A stretch of 64,000 nucleotides of DNA from Paracoccaceae bacterium (GCA_958296035.1 OY282431.1:2898037-2962036), one strand, 5' to 3'. Shown: positions 27,744 through 37,809, counted from the stretch's first letter. The notes: generated from the letters alone by a model not told the origin. Program-made: numbers and translations.

Positions 27744-28448
27744 TCATACTCCGTTCTGTCCATGCCGAGGCTGCGAAACCGCAAGTTCCGCCATGCGATT
27801 GAGCGTATCGCGGGCTACCGCACAGTCCCCGGTCCCGGGCGCGCCAAAGGCAGGCGCTTCCTCCCATTCGAGGTCGATATCTGCGGCCTCCTCCTCGGGC
27901 GACTTATCCTGCTTCAAAAGGCCATCCACGACAGTGCGGTCGGGTTTCCCCGCCGCCAGTTCTTCAAGTGCCAGAATGATACCGGCGTAATTGCTTTCGC
28001 GCCGCTCCAGGCGGATTCGGATGGCAGACAGAATATGGGCGATGTCCGACAAATGGTTCGCTGCACTCCGTGGTTCGATCAGCGACAGGAACTCCAGGAA
28101 TAGTGGCAGGAAATCGGGCAATTCATTGGCACTGATGTTGTAGCCATGCGACTTGTAGTGTGCCGCCAGATTGACCATTGCCTGACCTCGGTCGCGCGAT
28201 TCACCGTGAATATGTTCGAACAGGTGCAGGGACAGGCTGCGCGAGCGGTCGAACAGGCCAACGTAACGCTCCTGCGAACTCAGCAAGTCGTTTTGGTTCA
28301 GGTCTGTCGTCACTCGCCCGATTGCTGCGCGCGCTTTCCCTGACAGGCGCCGCTCCTCCTGAACCAGCGCCGCGATGCCTGGGGCTGCGCCAACCAATTC
28401 AGCCGTTGGATACTGCAACAGCGCGCCAAGTGCTCTGTAGATCATCAT
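27744..28448 (-). CDS. narJ: Nitrate reductase assembly chaperone
   Basis: 234 residues, helical, TorD/NarJ family. It binds the NarG N-terminus and helps insert the molybdenum cofactor and the FS0 cluster before membrane attachment. The family features YVGLFDRSRSLSLHLFEHIHGESRDRGQAM and ELPDFLPLFLEFLS are present. Its start overlaps the narH stop by 4 bp, so translation is coupled. Acidic C-terminal tail as usual. Confidence 0.93.
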   Translation of the reverse strand: MMIYRALGALLQYPTAELVGAAPGIAALVQEERRLSGKARAAIGRVTTDLNQNDLLSSQERYVGLFDRSRSLSLHLFEHIHGESRDRGQAMVNLAAHYKSHGYNISANELPDFLPLFLEFLSLIEPRSAANHLSDIAHILSAIRIRLERRESNYAGIILALEELAAGKPDRTVVDGLLKQDKSPEEEAADIDLEWEEAPAFGAPGTGDCAVARDTLNRMAELAVSQPRHGQNGV

Positions 28449-29989
28449 TGACCGACTGTCGTCTTGCCGGACCGGCCTCCTGCGCTTGGACCCACCCGCA
28501 CCTCGTGGCTGAACAGGTCAAGCTTTCCGCTACCGCCACTGCAACCATTGCCGAAGGTGAAACCGCACTCGCCGCGCAGGTCGAAGGCCTCCTCTGCATA
28601 TTCGCGGTGCGACGTCGGGATAACGAACCGGTCCTCGTAGTTGGCGATTGCCATGGTCTGGTACATGTCCTCCACAGCGGCTTCCGTCAATCCGACCTGA
28701 TCAAGAACATCAGTCTCCCGATAACTGTCGACATGTCTGGCACGCATAAAAATGCGCATCGCCAGCATCCGCTCCAGGCCCAGCTTGACTGGAGCCTCGT
28801 CGCCCGCTGTGAGCATGTTGGCAAGGTACCGAAGCGGAATTCGCAGCCGGGACACGTCCGGGATCAGACCCTTGGAGCCAAGCGCTCCGACTTCAGCCGC
28901 CGACTGAATTGGCGACAGTGGTGGAACATACCAGACCATCGGCAGGGTCCGGTATTCCGGATGCAGCGGAAAGGCCACCTTCCAGTCCATTGCCATGCGA
29001 AAAACAGGTGAACGCTGTGCTGCGTCGATCCAGGACTGTGGGACGCCGTCTTTCAGCGCCTGCCGGATGATGGCCGGATCAAAGGGATCCAGGAAGATGT
29101 CAAGTTGTGCCTCGTACAGATCCTGCGGATCCTCGACCGATGCAGCAGCCTCGATCCGGTCCGCATCGTACAGCAGCACGCCGAGATACCGGATGCGTCC
29201 GACACAGGTTTCGGAGCAAACCGTTGGCTGGCCAGCCTCAATGCGCGGATAGCAGAAAATGCACTTTTCCGATTTTCCGGACCGCCAGTTGTAGTAGATT
29301 TTCTTGTAGGGACATCCAGACACGCACATGCGCCAACCTCGGCACTTGTCCTGGTCAATCAGGACAATCCCGTCCTCTTCCCTCTTGTAGATCGCCCCGG
29401 ATGGACAGGCTGCGACACAGCTGGGATTCAGGCAATGCTCGCACAGGCGCGGCAGATACATCATGAAGGTGTTTTCGAACTGGCCGTAAATGTCCTTTTC
29501 GATGTTTTCGAAATTGACATCCTTGCTGCGCTTGGAGAATTCCCCACCGAGAATTTCCTCCCAGTTCGGGCCCCATTTCACCTTCTCCATGCGCTTGCCG
29601 CTGATCAGCGAACGCGGGCGTGCCGTAGGCGGCGCCCTTGATTCAGGTGCATTATGCAGATGTTCGTAGTCGAAGGTGAAAGGTTCGTAATAGTCGTCGA
29701 TCTGCGGCATGTCCGGGTTGGCGAATATCTTCGCAAGGATACGGAGCTTGCCTCCCATTTTCGGCGCGATGCGGCCGTTTCGCTTGCGCACCCAACCACC
29801 GTTCCATGTGTCCTGGTTCTCCCACTCCTTGGGATACCCGACCCCGGGCTTGGTCTCGACATTGTTGAACCAGGCGTACTCCATGCCTTCCCTGCTGGTC
29901 CAGACATTCTTGCAGGTTACGGAGCAGGTGTGGCAGCCAATGCACTTGTCGAGGTTTAATACCTTGCCTATCTGGGCACGAATTTTCAT
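28445..29989 (-). CDS. narH: Respiratory nitrate reductase beta subunit (iron-sulfur)
   Basis: 514 residues, electron-transfer subunit between NarI and NarG. Four cluster motifs are visible: CIGCHTCSVTC near residue 16, CEHCLNPSCVAAC, CRGWRMCVSGC (Trp in place of one Cys, the [3Fe-4S] signature) and CIFCYPRIEAGQPTVCSETC. Full length. Its start overlaps the narG stop by 4 bp. Confidence 0.96.
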   Translation of the reverse strand: MKIRAQIGKVLNLDKCIGCHTCSVTCKNVWTSREGMEYAWFNNVETKPGVGYPKEWENQDTWNGGWVRKRNGRIAPKMGGKLRILAKIFANPDMPQIDDYYEPFTFDYEHLHNAPESRAPPTARPRSLISGKRMEKVKWGPNWEEILGGEFSKRSKDVNFENIEKDIYGQFENTFMMYLPRLCEHCLNPSCVAACPSGAIYKREEDGIVLIDQDKCRGWRMCVSGCPYKKIYYNWRSGKSEKCIFCYPRIEAGQPTVCSETCVGRIRYLGVLLYDADRIEAAASVEDPQDLYEAQLDIFLDPFDPAIIRQALKDGVPQSWIDAAQRSPVFRMAMDWKVAFPLHPEYRTLPMVWYVPPLSPIQSAAEVGALGSKGLIPDVSRLRIPLRYLANMLTAGDEAPVKLGLERMLAMRIFMRARHVDSYRETDVLDQVGLTEAAVEDMYQTMAIANYEDRFVIPTSHREYAEEAFDLRGECGFTFGNGCSGGSGKLDLFSHEVRVGPSAGGRSGKTTVGQ

Positions 29990-32900
29990 TTTGATGCCTC
30001 CAATGGAGCCTCGTAGGGCCCTTCCATCCAGTCGACCGTCTCCATTCGGCGCACGATCACGAATTCGTCTCGATTTGACCCAACAGTGCCATAATAGTTG
30101 AATCCGTAAGACTGTTGCGCGTATCCACCAACCATGTGCGTTGGCTTGACGGTTGTACGGGTGACGGAGTTATGGATGCCGCCCCGCGTTCCCGTAACCT
30201 CGCTTCCCGGCATATTCACGATCTTCTCCTGAGCATGGTACATCAGCGTCATGCCTTTCGGCACGCGCTGGCTCACAACCGCCCGCGCAACCAATGCACC
30301 GTTCGCGTTGTAGGCCTCGATCCAGTCGTTGTCCTCTATGCCTGCTGTTCGTGCGTCAGTTTCGCTAAGCCACACAATCGGCCCGCCACGGGACAGGGTC
30401 AGCATCAGCAGGTTGTCGGTGTAGGTGCTGTGAATTCCCCACTTCTGGTGCGGTGTTATGAAGTTCAGCACAAGCTGCGGGTTGCCGTTATCCTTCTGGT
30501 CAATCAGCGGTCTGATGGTCTTTGTGTCGACCGGTGGTTTGTAGACGCACAACTGTTCCCCGAAGGCGCGCATCCAGAGGTGGTCCTGATATAGCTGCTG
30601 CCGCCCGCTGAGTGTTCGCCAGGGAATCAGTTCATGGACATTGGTGTAGCCGGCGGTATAGGTGACGTGCTCCGCCTCGACGCCCGACCAGGTCGGCGAG
30701 GATATGATCTTGCGAGGCTGCGCCTGCAGGTCGTGGAAGCGCAACTTGTCTTCCTCGCGGGCCGAGGCCAGGTGCGTGTGATCGCGGCCGGTGATCCTGC
30801 CCAGTTCCGCCCAGGCCTTCACGGCCACATGCCCGTTGGTCTCGGGCGCCAGGGTGAGCACGACTTCGGTGGCATCAATGTCGGTTACAATCTTGGGCAG
30901 GCCTTTGGAAACACCGTCCTCACGCACTTCTCCATTCAACCGCCGCAACACCTCCACTTCGTCTTCGGTGTTCCAGGATATTCCCTTTCCGCCATTGCCG
31001 ACCTGCGTCATGAGGGGGCCTAGTGATGTGAACTTTCTGTAGGTGCTGGGATAGTCGCGCTCGACAACCACCATGTTCGGCATTGTCTTGCCCGGAACCG
31101 CAGGGCACTCACCCAACTTCCAGTCCTTGACATCAAGGCCCTGTGCCAACTCTGAAGGTGTATCGTGCAGTGTCGGCATCAGGACAAGGTCACGTTCGAC
31201 CTCAAGAACATCCCTGGCAACTTCGGAGAATTTCTTCGCAATTCCCTTGAAGATCTCCCAGTCACTACGCGACTCCCAGACCGGGTCCACTGCGGCCGAC
31301 AGGGGGTGAATGAACGGATGCATGTCAGACGTATTGAGATCGTTCTTTTCGTACCAGGTCGCCGTGGGCAGCACGATGTCGGAATAGAGGCAGGTTGTGG
31401 ACATCCGAAAGTCAATCGTGACCAGGAGGTCAAGTTTTCCTTCCGGTGCGGCGTCGTGCCATTCAACCTCTACCGGTTTCCTGTCGCCGACCTCTCCAAG
31501 TTCCTTGCCCTGAACGCCGTGCGCCGTTCCCAGCAAGTGCTTCAGGAAATACTCATGGCCCTTGCCGCTGGATCCCAGGAGATTGGAACGCCAGACAAAC
31601 AGGTTGCGCGGCCAGTTCGCCGGGTTGTCGGGGTCCTCGCAGGATAGCCGCAGTTTGCCGGCCTTCAGCGCTGCAACCGTCGTCTTGACAGGATCGTCAT
31701 CCCCGGCCTGACGGGTCACCTCAATCGGATTCTGCTCAAGTTGAGGGGCGGAGGGAAGCCATCCCATGCGCTCGGAACGAACGTTGAAGTCGATCAGGCT
31801 CAGAGACTTCCAATCGCCTTCAGGGGCCAGCGGCGACATGATTTCGTCAACGTCAAGTTTCTCGTATCGCCACTGGTTCGTATGGCTGTACCAGAACGAA
31901 GTGCTGTTCATCTGACGCGGCGGCCGATTCCAGTCCAGTCCGAACGCCAGGGGGAGCCAGCCAGTCTGTGGACGGAGCTTCTCCTGTCCGACATAGTGTG
32001 ACCAGCCACCGCCAGATTTTCCGACACACCCGCAAATCACCAGCATATTGATGATGCTGCGATAGATCATGTCCATGTGGTACCAGTGGTTGAGCGCCGC
32101 ACCGACGATGACCATCGAACGCCCCTCGGTCTTATGGGCGTTTTCCGCGAACTGACGGGCGACGGCGATCACCTTGTCACGCTTGACACCGGTGATGCGT
32201 TCCTGCCAGGCCGGGGTATAGGGCACGTCATCGTCAAAGCTCCTGGCGACATTGGCGCCACCCAGTCCGCGGTCGAGGCCGTAATTGGCGACAAACAGAT
32301 CGTACACCGTGGCTGCCAGAATATTGCCGTTGTTCGTCTCGACGGCTTTCACGGGCACGTTTCGCCACATCACGTCGTCGTGATCGGTACTGGCGAAGTG
32401 ATCGTGGCTGGCGTTGCCAAAGTATGGGAAACCGACCGAAACAACGTCATCCCTGACATCAACAAGACTCAGCCGAAGATGTGTTTCGTTACCATCCGTG
32501 CCGTTTCTCGCCTCGATATTCCACTTGCCAGCTTCACCCCACCGGAATCCGATCGAACCGACAGGGCAGACGAGATCGTCGTCGCCTGACCCGTCTATGG
32601 CAACTGTTTTCCACTCGGGATTGTTGGATTGTCCGAGTGAACCCGGAAGGTCGGAGGCCCGCAGCATGCGGTCCGGAACATATCCGGCTTCGGTCTGGCG
32701 CAGGGAAACCAGGAGGGGCATGTCGGTATAGCGTCGACAATAGTCTTCAAAATACGCGCTCTTGCCCTCAAGGTGCCATTCCTTGAGGATGACATGGCCC
32801 ATTGCCATTGCCATGGCAGCATCGGTGCCCTGTTTGGGGTTAAGCCAGATATCGGCGAATTTGGACGCTTCGCTGTAATCTGGTGTAACCGTTACCGTGG

Positions 32901-33726
32901 TCGCCCCCTTATAACGGACTTCTGTCATGAAGTGAGCGTCGGGCGTCCGGGTTTGCGGAACGTTGGAACCCCACATCATCAGGAATGTCGAATTGTACCA
33001 GTCGGCACTTTCCGGCACATCGGTCTGCTCGCCCCAGGTCTGCGGGCTGGACGGTGGCAGATCGCAATACCAGTCGTAAAAGCTCATGCATACGCCGCCA
33101 ATCAGTGACAGGTAGCGCGAACCCGCTGCATAGGAGATCATCGACATGGCTGGAATGGGTGAGAATCCAATTACCCGGTCTGGTCCATGCTTCTTGATAG
33201 TGTGGATATTGGCCGCCGCGATAATCTCGTTGACCTCATCCCAGTCCGCACGGATAAATCCACCATGTCCCCGAATTCGCTGGTAGTCCCTGCGTTTTGC
33301 TTCGTCACCAACAATTGATGCCCAGGCATCCACGGGTGCCAGAGACTTGCGTGCTGCACGCCAGTGCCTGATCAGACGGCTGCGAACGAGGGGATACTTC
33401 AACCGATTGGCACTGTAGATATACCAGGAATAGCTTGCCCCTCGAGAACAGCCGCGCGGCTCGTGGTTCGGCAGATCGGGACGGGTTCTCGGATAATCGG
33501 TTTGTTGCGTCTCCCATGTTATGATTCCGCCCTTCACGTAAATCTTCCAGCTGCAGGAACCGGTACAATTTACACCATGGGTTGAACGAACTACCTTGTC
33601 ATGCTGCCAGCGCGCCCGGTAGGAATCCTCCCAGGAACGGTCCTCGTTTGTGACAACGCCGTGACCGTCCGAAAACGTCTCCACAGACTTTCTGAAAAAG
33701 GTCAGCCGATCAAGAAAATGGCTCAT
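29986..33726 (-). CDS. narG: Respiratory nitrate reductase alpha subunit (molybdopterin)
   Basis: 1246 residues from the ATG at 33726 (MSHFLDRLTFFRKS); the frame is open for 64 codons further upstream but that part overlaps narK2 and has no family match. The N-terminal FS0 cluster motif HGVNCTGSCSW with RGCSRGASYSW is typical of the NarG type, with His as first ligand. Molybdopterin-binding blocks include ADWYNSTFLMMWGSNVPQTR, PDAHFMTEVRYKG and HGVQGKELGEVG. Reduces nitrate to nitrite on the cytoplasmic side. Full length and uninterrupted, so nitrate respiration is likely functional despite the IS load around it. Confidence 0.97.
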   Translation of the reverse strand: MSHFLDRLTFFRKSVETFSDGHGVVTNEDRSWEDSYRARWQHDKVVRSTHGVNCTGSCSWKIYVKGGIITWETQQTDYPRTRPDLPNHEPRGCSRGASYSWYIYSANRLKYPLVRSRLIRHWRAARKSLAPVDAWASIVGDEAKRRDYQRIRGHGGFIRADWDEVNEIIAAANIHTIKKHGPDRVIGFSPIPAMSMISYAAGSRYLSLIGGVCMSFYDWYCDLPPSSPQTWGEQTDVPESADWYNSTFLMMWGSNVPQTRTPDAHFMTEVRYKGATTVTVTPDYSEASKFADIWLNPKQGTDAAMAMAMGHVILKEWHLEGKSAYFEDYCRRYTDMPLLVSLRQTEAGYVPDRMLRASDLPGSLGQSNNPEWKTVAIDGSGDDDLVCPVGSIGFRWGEAGKWNIEARNGTDGNETHLRLSLVDVRDDVVSVGFPYFGNASHDHFASTDHDDVMWRNVPVKAVETNNGNILAATVYDLFVANYGLDRGLGGANVARSFDDDVPYTPAWQERITGVKRDKVIAVARQFAENAHKTEGRSMVIVGAALNHWYHMDMIYRSIINMLVICGCVGKSGGGWSHYVGQEKLRPQTGWLPLAFGLDWNRPPRQMNSTSFWYSHTNQWRYEKLDVDEIMSPLAPEGDWKSLSLIDFNVRSERMGWLPSAPQLEQNPIEVTRQAGDDDPVKTTVAALKAGKLRLSCEDPDNPANWPRNLFVWRSNLLGSSGKGHEYFLKHLLGTAHGVQGKELGEVGDRKPVEVEWHDAAPEGKLDLLVTIDFRMSTTCLYSDIVLPTATWYEKNDLNTSDMHPFIHPLSAAVDPVWESRSDWEIFKGIAKKFSEVARDVLEVERDLVLMPTLHDTPSELAQGLDVKDWKLGECPAVPGKTMPNMVVVERDYPSTYRKFTSLGPLMTQVGNGGKGISWNTEDEVEVLRRLNGEVREDGVSKGLPKIVTDIDATEVVLTLAPETNGHVAVKAWAELGRITGRDHTHLASAREEDKLRFHDLQAQPRKIISSPTWSGVEAEHVTYTAGYTNVHELIPWRTLSGRQQLYQDHLWMRAFGEQLCVYKPPVDTKTIRPLIDQKDNGNPQLVLNFITPHQKWGIHSTYTDNLLMLTLSRGGPIVWLSETDARTAGIEDNDWIEAYNANGALVARAVVSQRVPKGMTLMYHAQEKIVNMPGSEVTGTRGGIHNSVTRTTVKPTHMVGGYAQQSYGFNYYGTVGSNRDEFVIVRRMETVDWMEGPYEAPLEASK

Positions 33727-33740
33727 GTGGCTTTGTCTCC

Positions 33741-35348
33741 CTACGGATTCTTTACGTATGCATTTTTGCGCAGATAGAACCACCAGTTTATTACGATGCA
33801 GACCATATAGAAGACCGCAAAACCGTAAAGCGCATATTCCGGCGTGGTAGCCTTGATCTGTTCGCCGAAAACCTGCGGGATGATGAAGGCACCGTAGGCT
33901 GCGACTGCGGATGTCCAACCGAGAACGGGACCTGCCTGGACCCTGTCAAACACGATGGCAATCGTCCGGAATGTGGAACCGTTGCCAATGCCGGTGGCGG
34001 CAAACAGCACGAGAAACAGAAGGAGGAAAGGCAGGAAATATTCCTCCGGCGTTGGCGACGCGTAGGCAAGTGAAAGAAAATAGGCCACGCCCAGAGCACA
34101 GACCACCATGACTACCGAAATGACCTGCGTAACCAGAGCACCACCGTAGCGGTCGGAAATCATGCCCCCGATTGGACGGATCAGCGCGCCGATGAATGGT
34201 CCCGTCCAGGCATACATCAGTGCGCTAGGCCCGTTCGGATTGACGGTTGTGTGCGTAATCACGCCGTCAACATCAATGTGCTGAAATCCGAACACCACCT
34301 TGATCGCCAATCCGAACGCGGCGGAATATCCGATGAAGGAACCGAATGTCATCGTGTAGATGACCGTCATCGCCCAGGTATGCTTGTTCCTGAAAATCGA
34401 ATACTGTTGCTCAAGACTCTTGCGGACTGTTCCAGGAATAAGGCGCAGGGCAAAAACCGTTGCGGCGATGACTATCGGCAAGACGATCCATTTGCTTATC
34501 TCCAGTCCCGAACCGCCAGCGCTTGCCGGCAGCAGCAGCCAAAGGCCTAGTGCTGCAATGATCAGGCCGACCGCCAGCATACCCAATATCTTGCCGAAGC
34601 TGGAAAATGTCGAGCCAAGGTTCGGTGAGACGTGCTCGGTAGCGATATTGTTCATTCCGAACCAGGCAATGAACACGAGCGGAATCAGGATGGCGACCCA
34701 GATGTAGCCCGCATTGTGGATATAGGTTTCGGTTCCAGCAGGAATCTTTCCGACCAGAGTGCCGGAACCGTTAGCGAGCACCAGTGCCGTACCACCGAAC
34801 ATCGCAACTGTCATGACCAGAGGAACCAGAATTTGCATCGTGGTCACACCGAAATTGCCGAGACCGGCGTTCATTCCAAGCGAATACCCCTGCACCTTCT
34901 TCGGGAAAAAGAAAGAGATGTTCGACATCGAGGAGGCAAAATTGCCGCCTCCCAGACCTGACAGCAACGCCATTATCTGGAATTGCCACAACGGCGTGTC
35001 TGGATCCTGTAAAAGGAATCCGGTTCCGGCCGCCGGCAGGATCAACAGGGCGGTCGTGAGAAAGATCGTGTTTCTCCCGCCGGCTATGCGAATAAAGAAT
35101 GAGGAGGGAATGCGCAGCGTCGCGCCGCTCAGACCGGCAATTGCGGCAAGTGTGAAAAGTTCCGCTTGCGAGAAGGGGAACTTCAAATTGATCATCTGTA
35201 CGGTGATGATCCCCCAGTACAGCCAGACGGCAAAGCCGACCAGCAGGCAGGGTATTGAAATCCAGAGGTTTCTGGAGGCGATGCGTTTGCCCTGTTCCTT
35301 CCAGAAGACCTTGTCTTCGGGATCCCAGGCAACCAGGTTCCTGGCCAT
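33741..35348 (-). CDS. narK: Nitrate/nitrite transporter, NarK2 type
   Basis: 535 residues, major facilitator superfamily, 12 or more membrane segments. Nitrate-signature stretches: FASSMSNISFFFPKKVQGYSLGMNAGLGNFGV and the later GTGNGSTF. The long linker and extra N-terminal residues are usual for NarK2-type nitrate/nitrite antiporters. Located 14 bp upstream of narG, same strand, one operon with narK1. Confidence 0.9.
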   Translation of the reverse strand: MARNLVAWDPEDKVFWKEQGKRIASRNLWISIPCLLVGFAVWLYWGIITVQMINLKFPFSQAELFTLAAIAGLSGATLRIPSSFFIRIAGGRNTIFLTTALLILPAAGTGFLLQDPDTPLWQFQIMALLSGLGGGNFASSMSNISFFFPKKVQGYSLGMNAGLGNFGVTTMQILVPLVMTVAMFGGTALVLANGSGTLVGKIPAGTETYIHNAGYIWVAILIPLVFIAWFGMNNIATEHVSPNLGSTFSSFGKILGMLAVGLIIAALGLWLLLPASAGGSGLEISKWIVLPIVIAATVFALRLIPGTVRKSLEQQYSIFRNKHTWAMTVIYTMTFGSFIGYSAAFGLAIKVVFGFQHIDVDGVITHTTVNPNGPSALMYAWTGPFIGALIRPIGGMISDRYGGALVTQVISVVMVVCALGVAYFLSLAYASPTPEEYFLPFLLLFLVLFAATGIGNGSTFRTIAIVFDRVQAGPVLGWTSAVAAYGAFIIPQVFGEQIKATTPEYALYGFAVFYMVCIVINWWFYLRKNAYVKNP

Positions 35349-35381
35349 GCTTAATCCTTCTCTTTGTCCGGCCGGCCCAGG

Positions 35382-36710
35382 TTAACGTACTGACTGAGGT
35401 GGCGGAAGCGGCTCGGTCGGGACATCGCTCAGATAGCGCTCCTCGGAGAGTCCAGGATGACGCCGCAGTTCCATCAGGCGAATTGCGACATGCATCCAGA
35501 TCGTGCTTATCAGCAGGATCGCAAACAGCAGCATGAACGAACTGGTCCAGACAGCCAGCCAGTCATTCAGAATGCCAAAGGTGATTGGCAACACAAACCC
35601 TCCAAGTCCTCCAATCATGCCGACGAGCCCACCGACGGAGCCAACATGGTGCGGATAGTATACGGGAATATGTTTGTAGACGGCAGCCTTGCCCAATGAC
35701 ATTGCGAAGCCAAGAACCACAGTGAGAATGACGAATACTGTTAGATTGATACCAAAGGTAAATTCTATCGGTCCCGTGATGCCCTGCACCGTGTATTGCG
35801 TACGCGGATAACTCATCACAAAAAGGCATATCAGTGACACGATGAAGGTCAGATACATGACGGCACGGGCGCCCCATTTGTCAGACATCCATCCGCCGAG
35901 TGCACGGAATATCGAACCGGGCATGGCATAGGCCGCCGCCAACATTCCGGCGACCGCAAGCGGAAGGTCGTAGGCACCCACGTAAAATCGCGGCAAGTAA
36001 GACGCCAACGCCACAAAACCACCGAACACGAAGAAATAGTAGGTCGCAAAACGCCAGACCTGGATGTCTCTTAGCGGCGCAAGCTGCTCAATGGCGGAGA
36101 CTGGCTTGCGTCCCTCGCGCTTGCGCTCCACCTGAGAGGGGTCCGGCCTGGCAAGCACGTAAAATCCAACTGCTGTCAGGGCGAGAATTACCGAGTAAAT
36201 TTGTGCGGTCTGCTCCCAACCGAATGCCAGCACGAGAAACGGTGCCCCGAAGTTGGTGATTGCCGCACCGACGTTTCCGGCACCGAAGATACCCAGCGCC
36301 GTTCCCTGTCGCTCCTTTTCGAACCACTGGGACGTGTAGGCGATTCCGACAATGAACGAACCTCCCGCAAGTCCGACGCCGAGTGCGGCTATCAGGAACA
36401 CGGCATATGTCTCCACTGAGGATAGCATCCAGCAGGCGACAGCAGTGGCAAGCATCTGCAACGTGAACACCAGGCGACCACCGTACTGCTCCGTCCATAC
36501 GCCGAGAAATATCCGACTAATCGATCCGGTCAGAACAGGCGTAGCAACAAGTATGCCAAACTGTGTTTCCGACAACCCAAGTTCCTGCTTGATCTTGACG
36601 CCGATGATCGAGAAGATCATCCAGACGGCAAAGCAGACTGTGAAGGAGAAGGTGCTAAGCCCGAGGGCACGATATTGGTCCGGCGCGGAAGTTTTGGCGC
36701 GATCTCTCAT
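35382..36710 (-). CDS. narK: Nitrate transporter, NarK1 type
   Basis: 442 residues, MFS transporter with 12 predicted segments; nitrate signature stretches GGSFIVGIAYTSQWFEKERQGTALGIFGAGNVGAAITN and GFAMSLGKAAVYKHIP. NarK1-type proteins act as nitrate/proton symporters, complementing the antiporter NarK2; in many denitrifiers the two are adjacent or fused. First gene of the operon, so the operon promoter should lie in 36711-37140. Confidence 0.9.
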   Translation of the reverse strand: MRDRAKTSAPDQYRALGLSTFSFTVCFAVWMIFSIIGVKIKQELGLSETQFGILVATPVLTGSISRIFLGVWTEQYGGRLVFTLQMLATAVACWMLSSVETYAVFLIAALGVGLAGGSFIVGIAYTSQWFEKERQGTALGIFGAGNVGAAITNFGAPFLVLAFGWEQTAQIYSVILALTAVGFYVLARPDPSQVERKREGRKPVSAIEQLAPLRDIQVWRFATYYFFVFGGFVALASYLPRFYVGAYDLPLAVAGMLAAAYAMPGSIFRALGGWMSDKWGARAVMYLTFIVSLICLFVMSYPRTQYTVQGITGPIEFTFGINLTVFVILTVVLGFAMSLGKAAVYKHIPVYYPHHVGSVGGLVGMIGGLGGFVLPITFGILNDWLAVWTSSFMLLFAILLISTIWMHVAIRLMELRRHPGLSEERYLSDVPTEPLPPPQSVR

Positions 36711-37140
36711 GTTACCGTTCCTGGATCTGTCTTACAGTCCTTGGATACGAGGGCACTGTATATATTCTGGTCAAATTCGACAAGCAAGATGTGGTTAACC
36801 AATAGGTACCGAGCGCTCGGTACGGTACCCGGCGGACAACGCCAAGCATGTGAATTACGAGATTGCACGAAGAATGTTGCCAGAAGTGCGATGATGCAAG
36901 GTGCCCAAGGGCGTGCCCTGATGGTGACTTTCGCCATTGCGGACCTTGTCGCATCCGCCGTAACAGCAGCAATTCTCACTATGGGCTGATCCACTGATTC
37001 TTTACAATTCAGGCAGCAAGAGCACCAGAAGGGATTCCAGTTCCCGCTCGCTTCTGATTCAACATGGGGATGCAAGTCCTCGAGAATCATATCGGGCTTT
37101 TGAAATTCCGTTGTACAGCCATGCCCGACAAGTGCATCGG
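36711..37140 (-). promoter_or_regulatory. Upstream region of the nar operon
   Basis: No convincing gene; a frame at 36707-37090 minus gives no recognisable protein. It must hold the narK1 promoter. The palindrome at 36806-36823 is the only strong operator-like element. No clean FNR/Anr box (TTGAT-N4-ATCAA) was found; the nearest is TTGTC-N4-TTGAC at about 36771-36785, which is poor. Confidence 0.45.
36806..36823. promoter_or_regulatory. 18-bp perfect palindrome, candidate operator
   Basis: GTACCGAGCGCTCGGTAC is perfectly self-complementary and centred about 105 bp upstream of the narK1 ATG. The ACCGAGCGCTCGGT core is of the kind bound by TetR-family dimers. No TetR gene is adjacent. Confidence 0.5.
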
Positions 37141-37144
37141 TGTC

Positions 37145-37370
37145 ATATTGGAGACTAACCTGGAAAGGAATTATGGCATTAATTCGTTGTCCCGGTAGTC
37201 CTTTGTTGCGCGCTGTGTCAGAAGTTGTCAGGTTGCCATGGAGGGGTCTTCAGACAGGCAATTGGGGCCTGTCCGGAGGGGCATGTATGCGGTTGTGCTG
37301 GTGTGTGTGTCGGCTCGCGGGGCCGCAGCGGCCGGCAGGCCATGCCATTAGGGCAGTGTGACGACTACGC
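37145..37370 (+). repeat. Interspersed repeat R1, copy 2
   Basis: Same family as 23371-23595 in the opposite orientation, starting CATATTGGAGACTAACCTGG. The two share most of about 200 bp. The right part runs into IS4-type scraps. Confidence 0.6.
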
Positions 37371-37539
37371 CTTGCTGTGGCCTTGCCTGAGGACGTCGTT
37401 CCAGTCCTTGCCAGAATCGGGTCGCAGGCGTCGGGTCCTGTTATCGGCTTGTCGCCACTGCCGTGCGGCCCGGTCGCCGGCCTGGTCGGCGTGGTAGGCA
37501 CAGATGATGGTATGATCGGGTGCGATCCAAGGTGGCGGT

Positions 37540-37625
37540 TGCGTGGCCAGGCCGGCCTTTCATCCATCGAAGCGGCAACCCCTGCCGGGGACGCAGAAGC
37601 TATAGGAAGGGTTGCAAATACTGTT
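37540..37625 (+). pseudogene. IS4-type transposase C-terminal scrap
   Basis: One frame reads AFHPSKRQPLPGTQKL, then a TAG where the 63-kb copy has Trp, then EGLQIL: the C-terminal dimerisation region of a Tn5/IS4-type transposase. The same segment occurs on the minus strand at about 63.05-63.14 kb. Only a fragment. Confidence 0.6.
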
Positions 37626-37689
37626 AACCGCGGTGTTGGGTCACCGCACTTTCAGGAAATGGGAGACGCAAGGGAAACACGAGCCAAGT

Positions 37690-37805
37690 GTGATACATTG
37701 ATAGGTTGTGCGGGGCCGCCCCATGGCATTCGGTGGGGGCAGCATGGGCTCGATCAGCGCCCACTCCTGGTCGGTAACATCGGTTTGCGTGACGTCGCCG
37801 GCGGC
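37690..37805 (-). pseudogene. IS5-family transposase N-terminal scrap
   Basis: Minus strand encodes DVTDQEWALIEPMLPPP and NAMGRPRT, the N-terminus of IS5-type transposases. It is joined near 37805 to an IS630 fragment on the other strand. A related scrap lies at 62.69-62.81 kb. Confidence 0.65.
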
Positions 37806-37809
37806 GCAT

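Noticed and set aside
29105-33108. Several plus-strand frames of 100-180 residues across narG and narH
   Set aside because: All are antisense shadows of well-conserved nar genes.
36765-36790. Possible FNR/Anr box upstream of narK1
   Set aside because: TTGTC-N4-TTGAC lacks the inverted half-site; too poor to call.
36707-37090. 127-residue minus-strand frame upstream of narK1
   Set aside because: Cys-rich and superficially interesting, but no ribosome site or recognisable family; it overlaps the nar promoter region.
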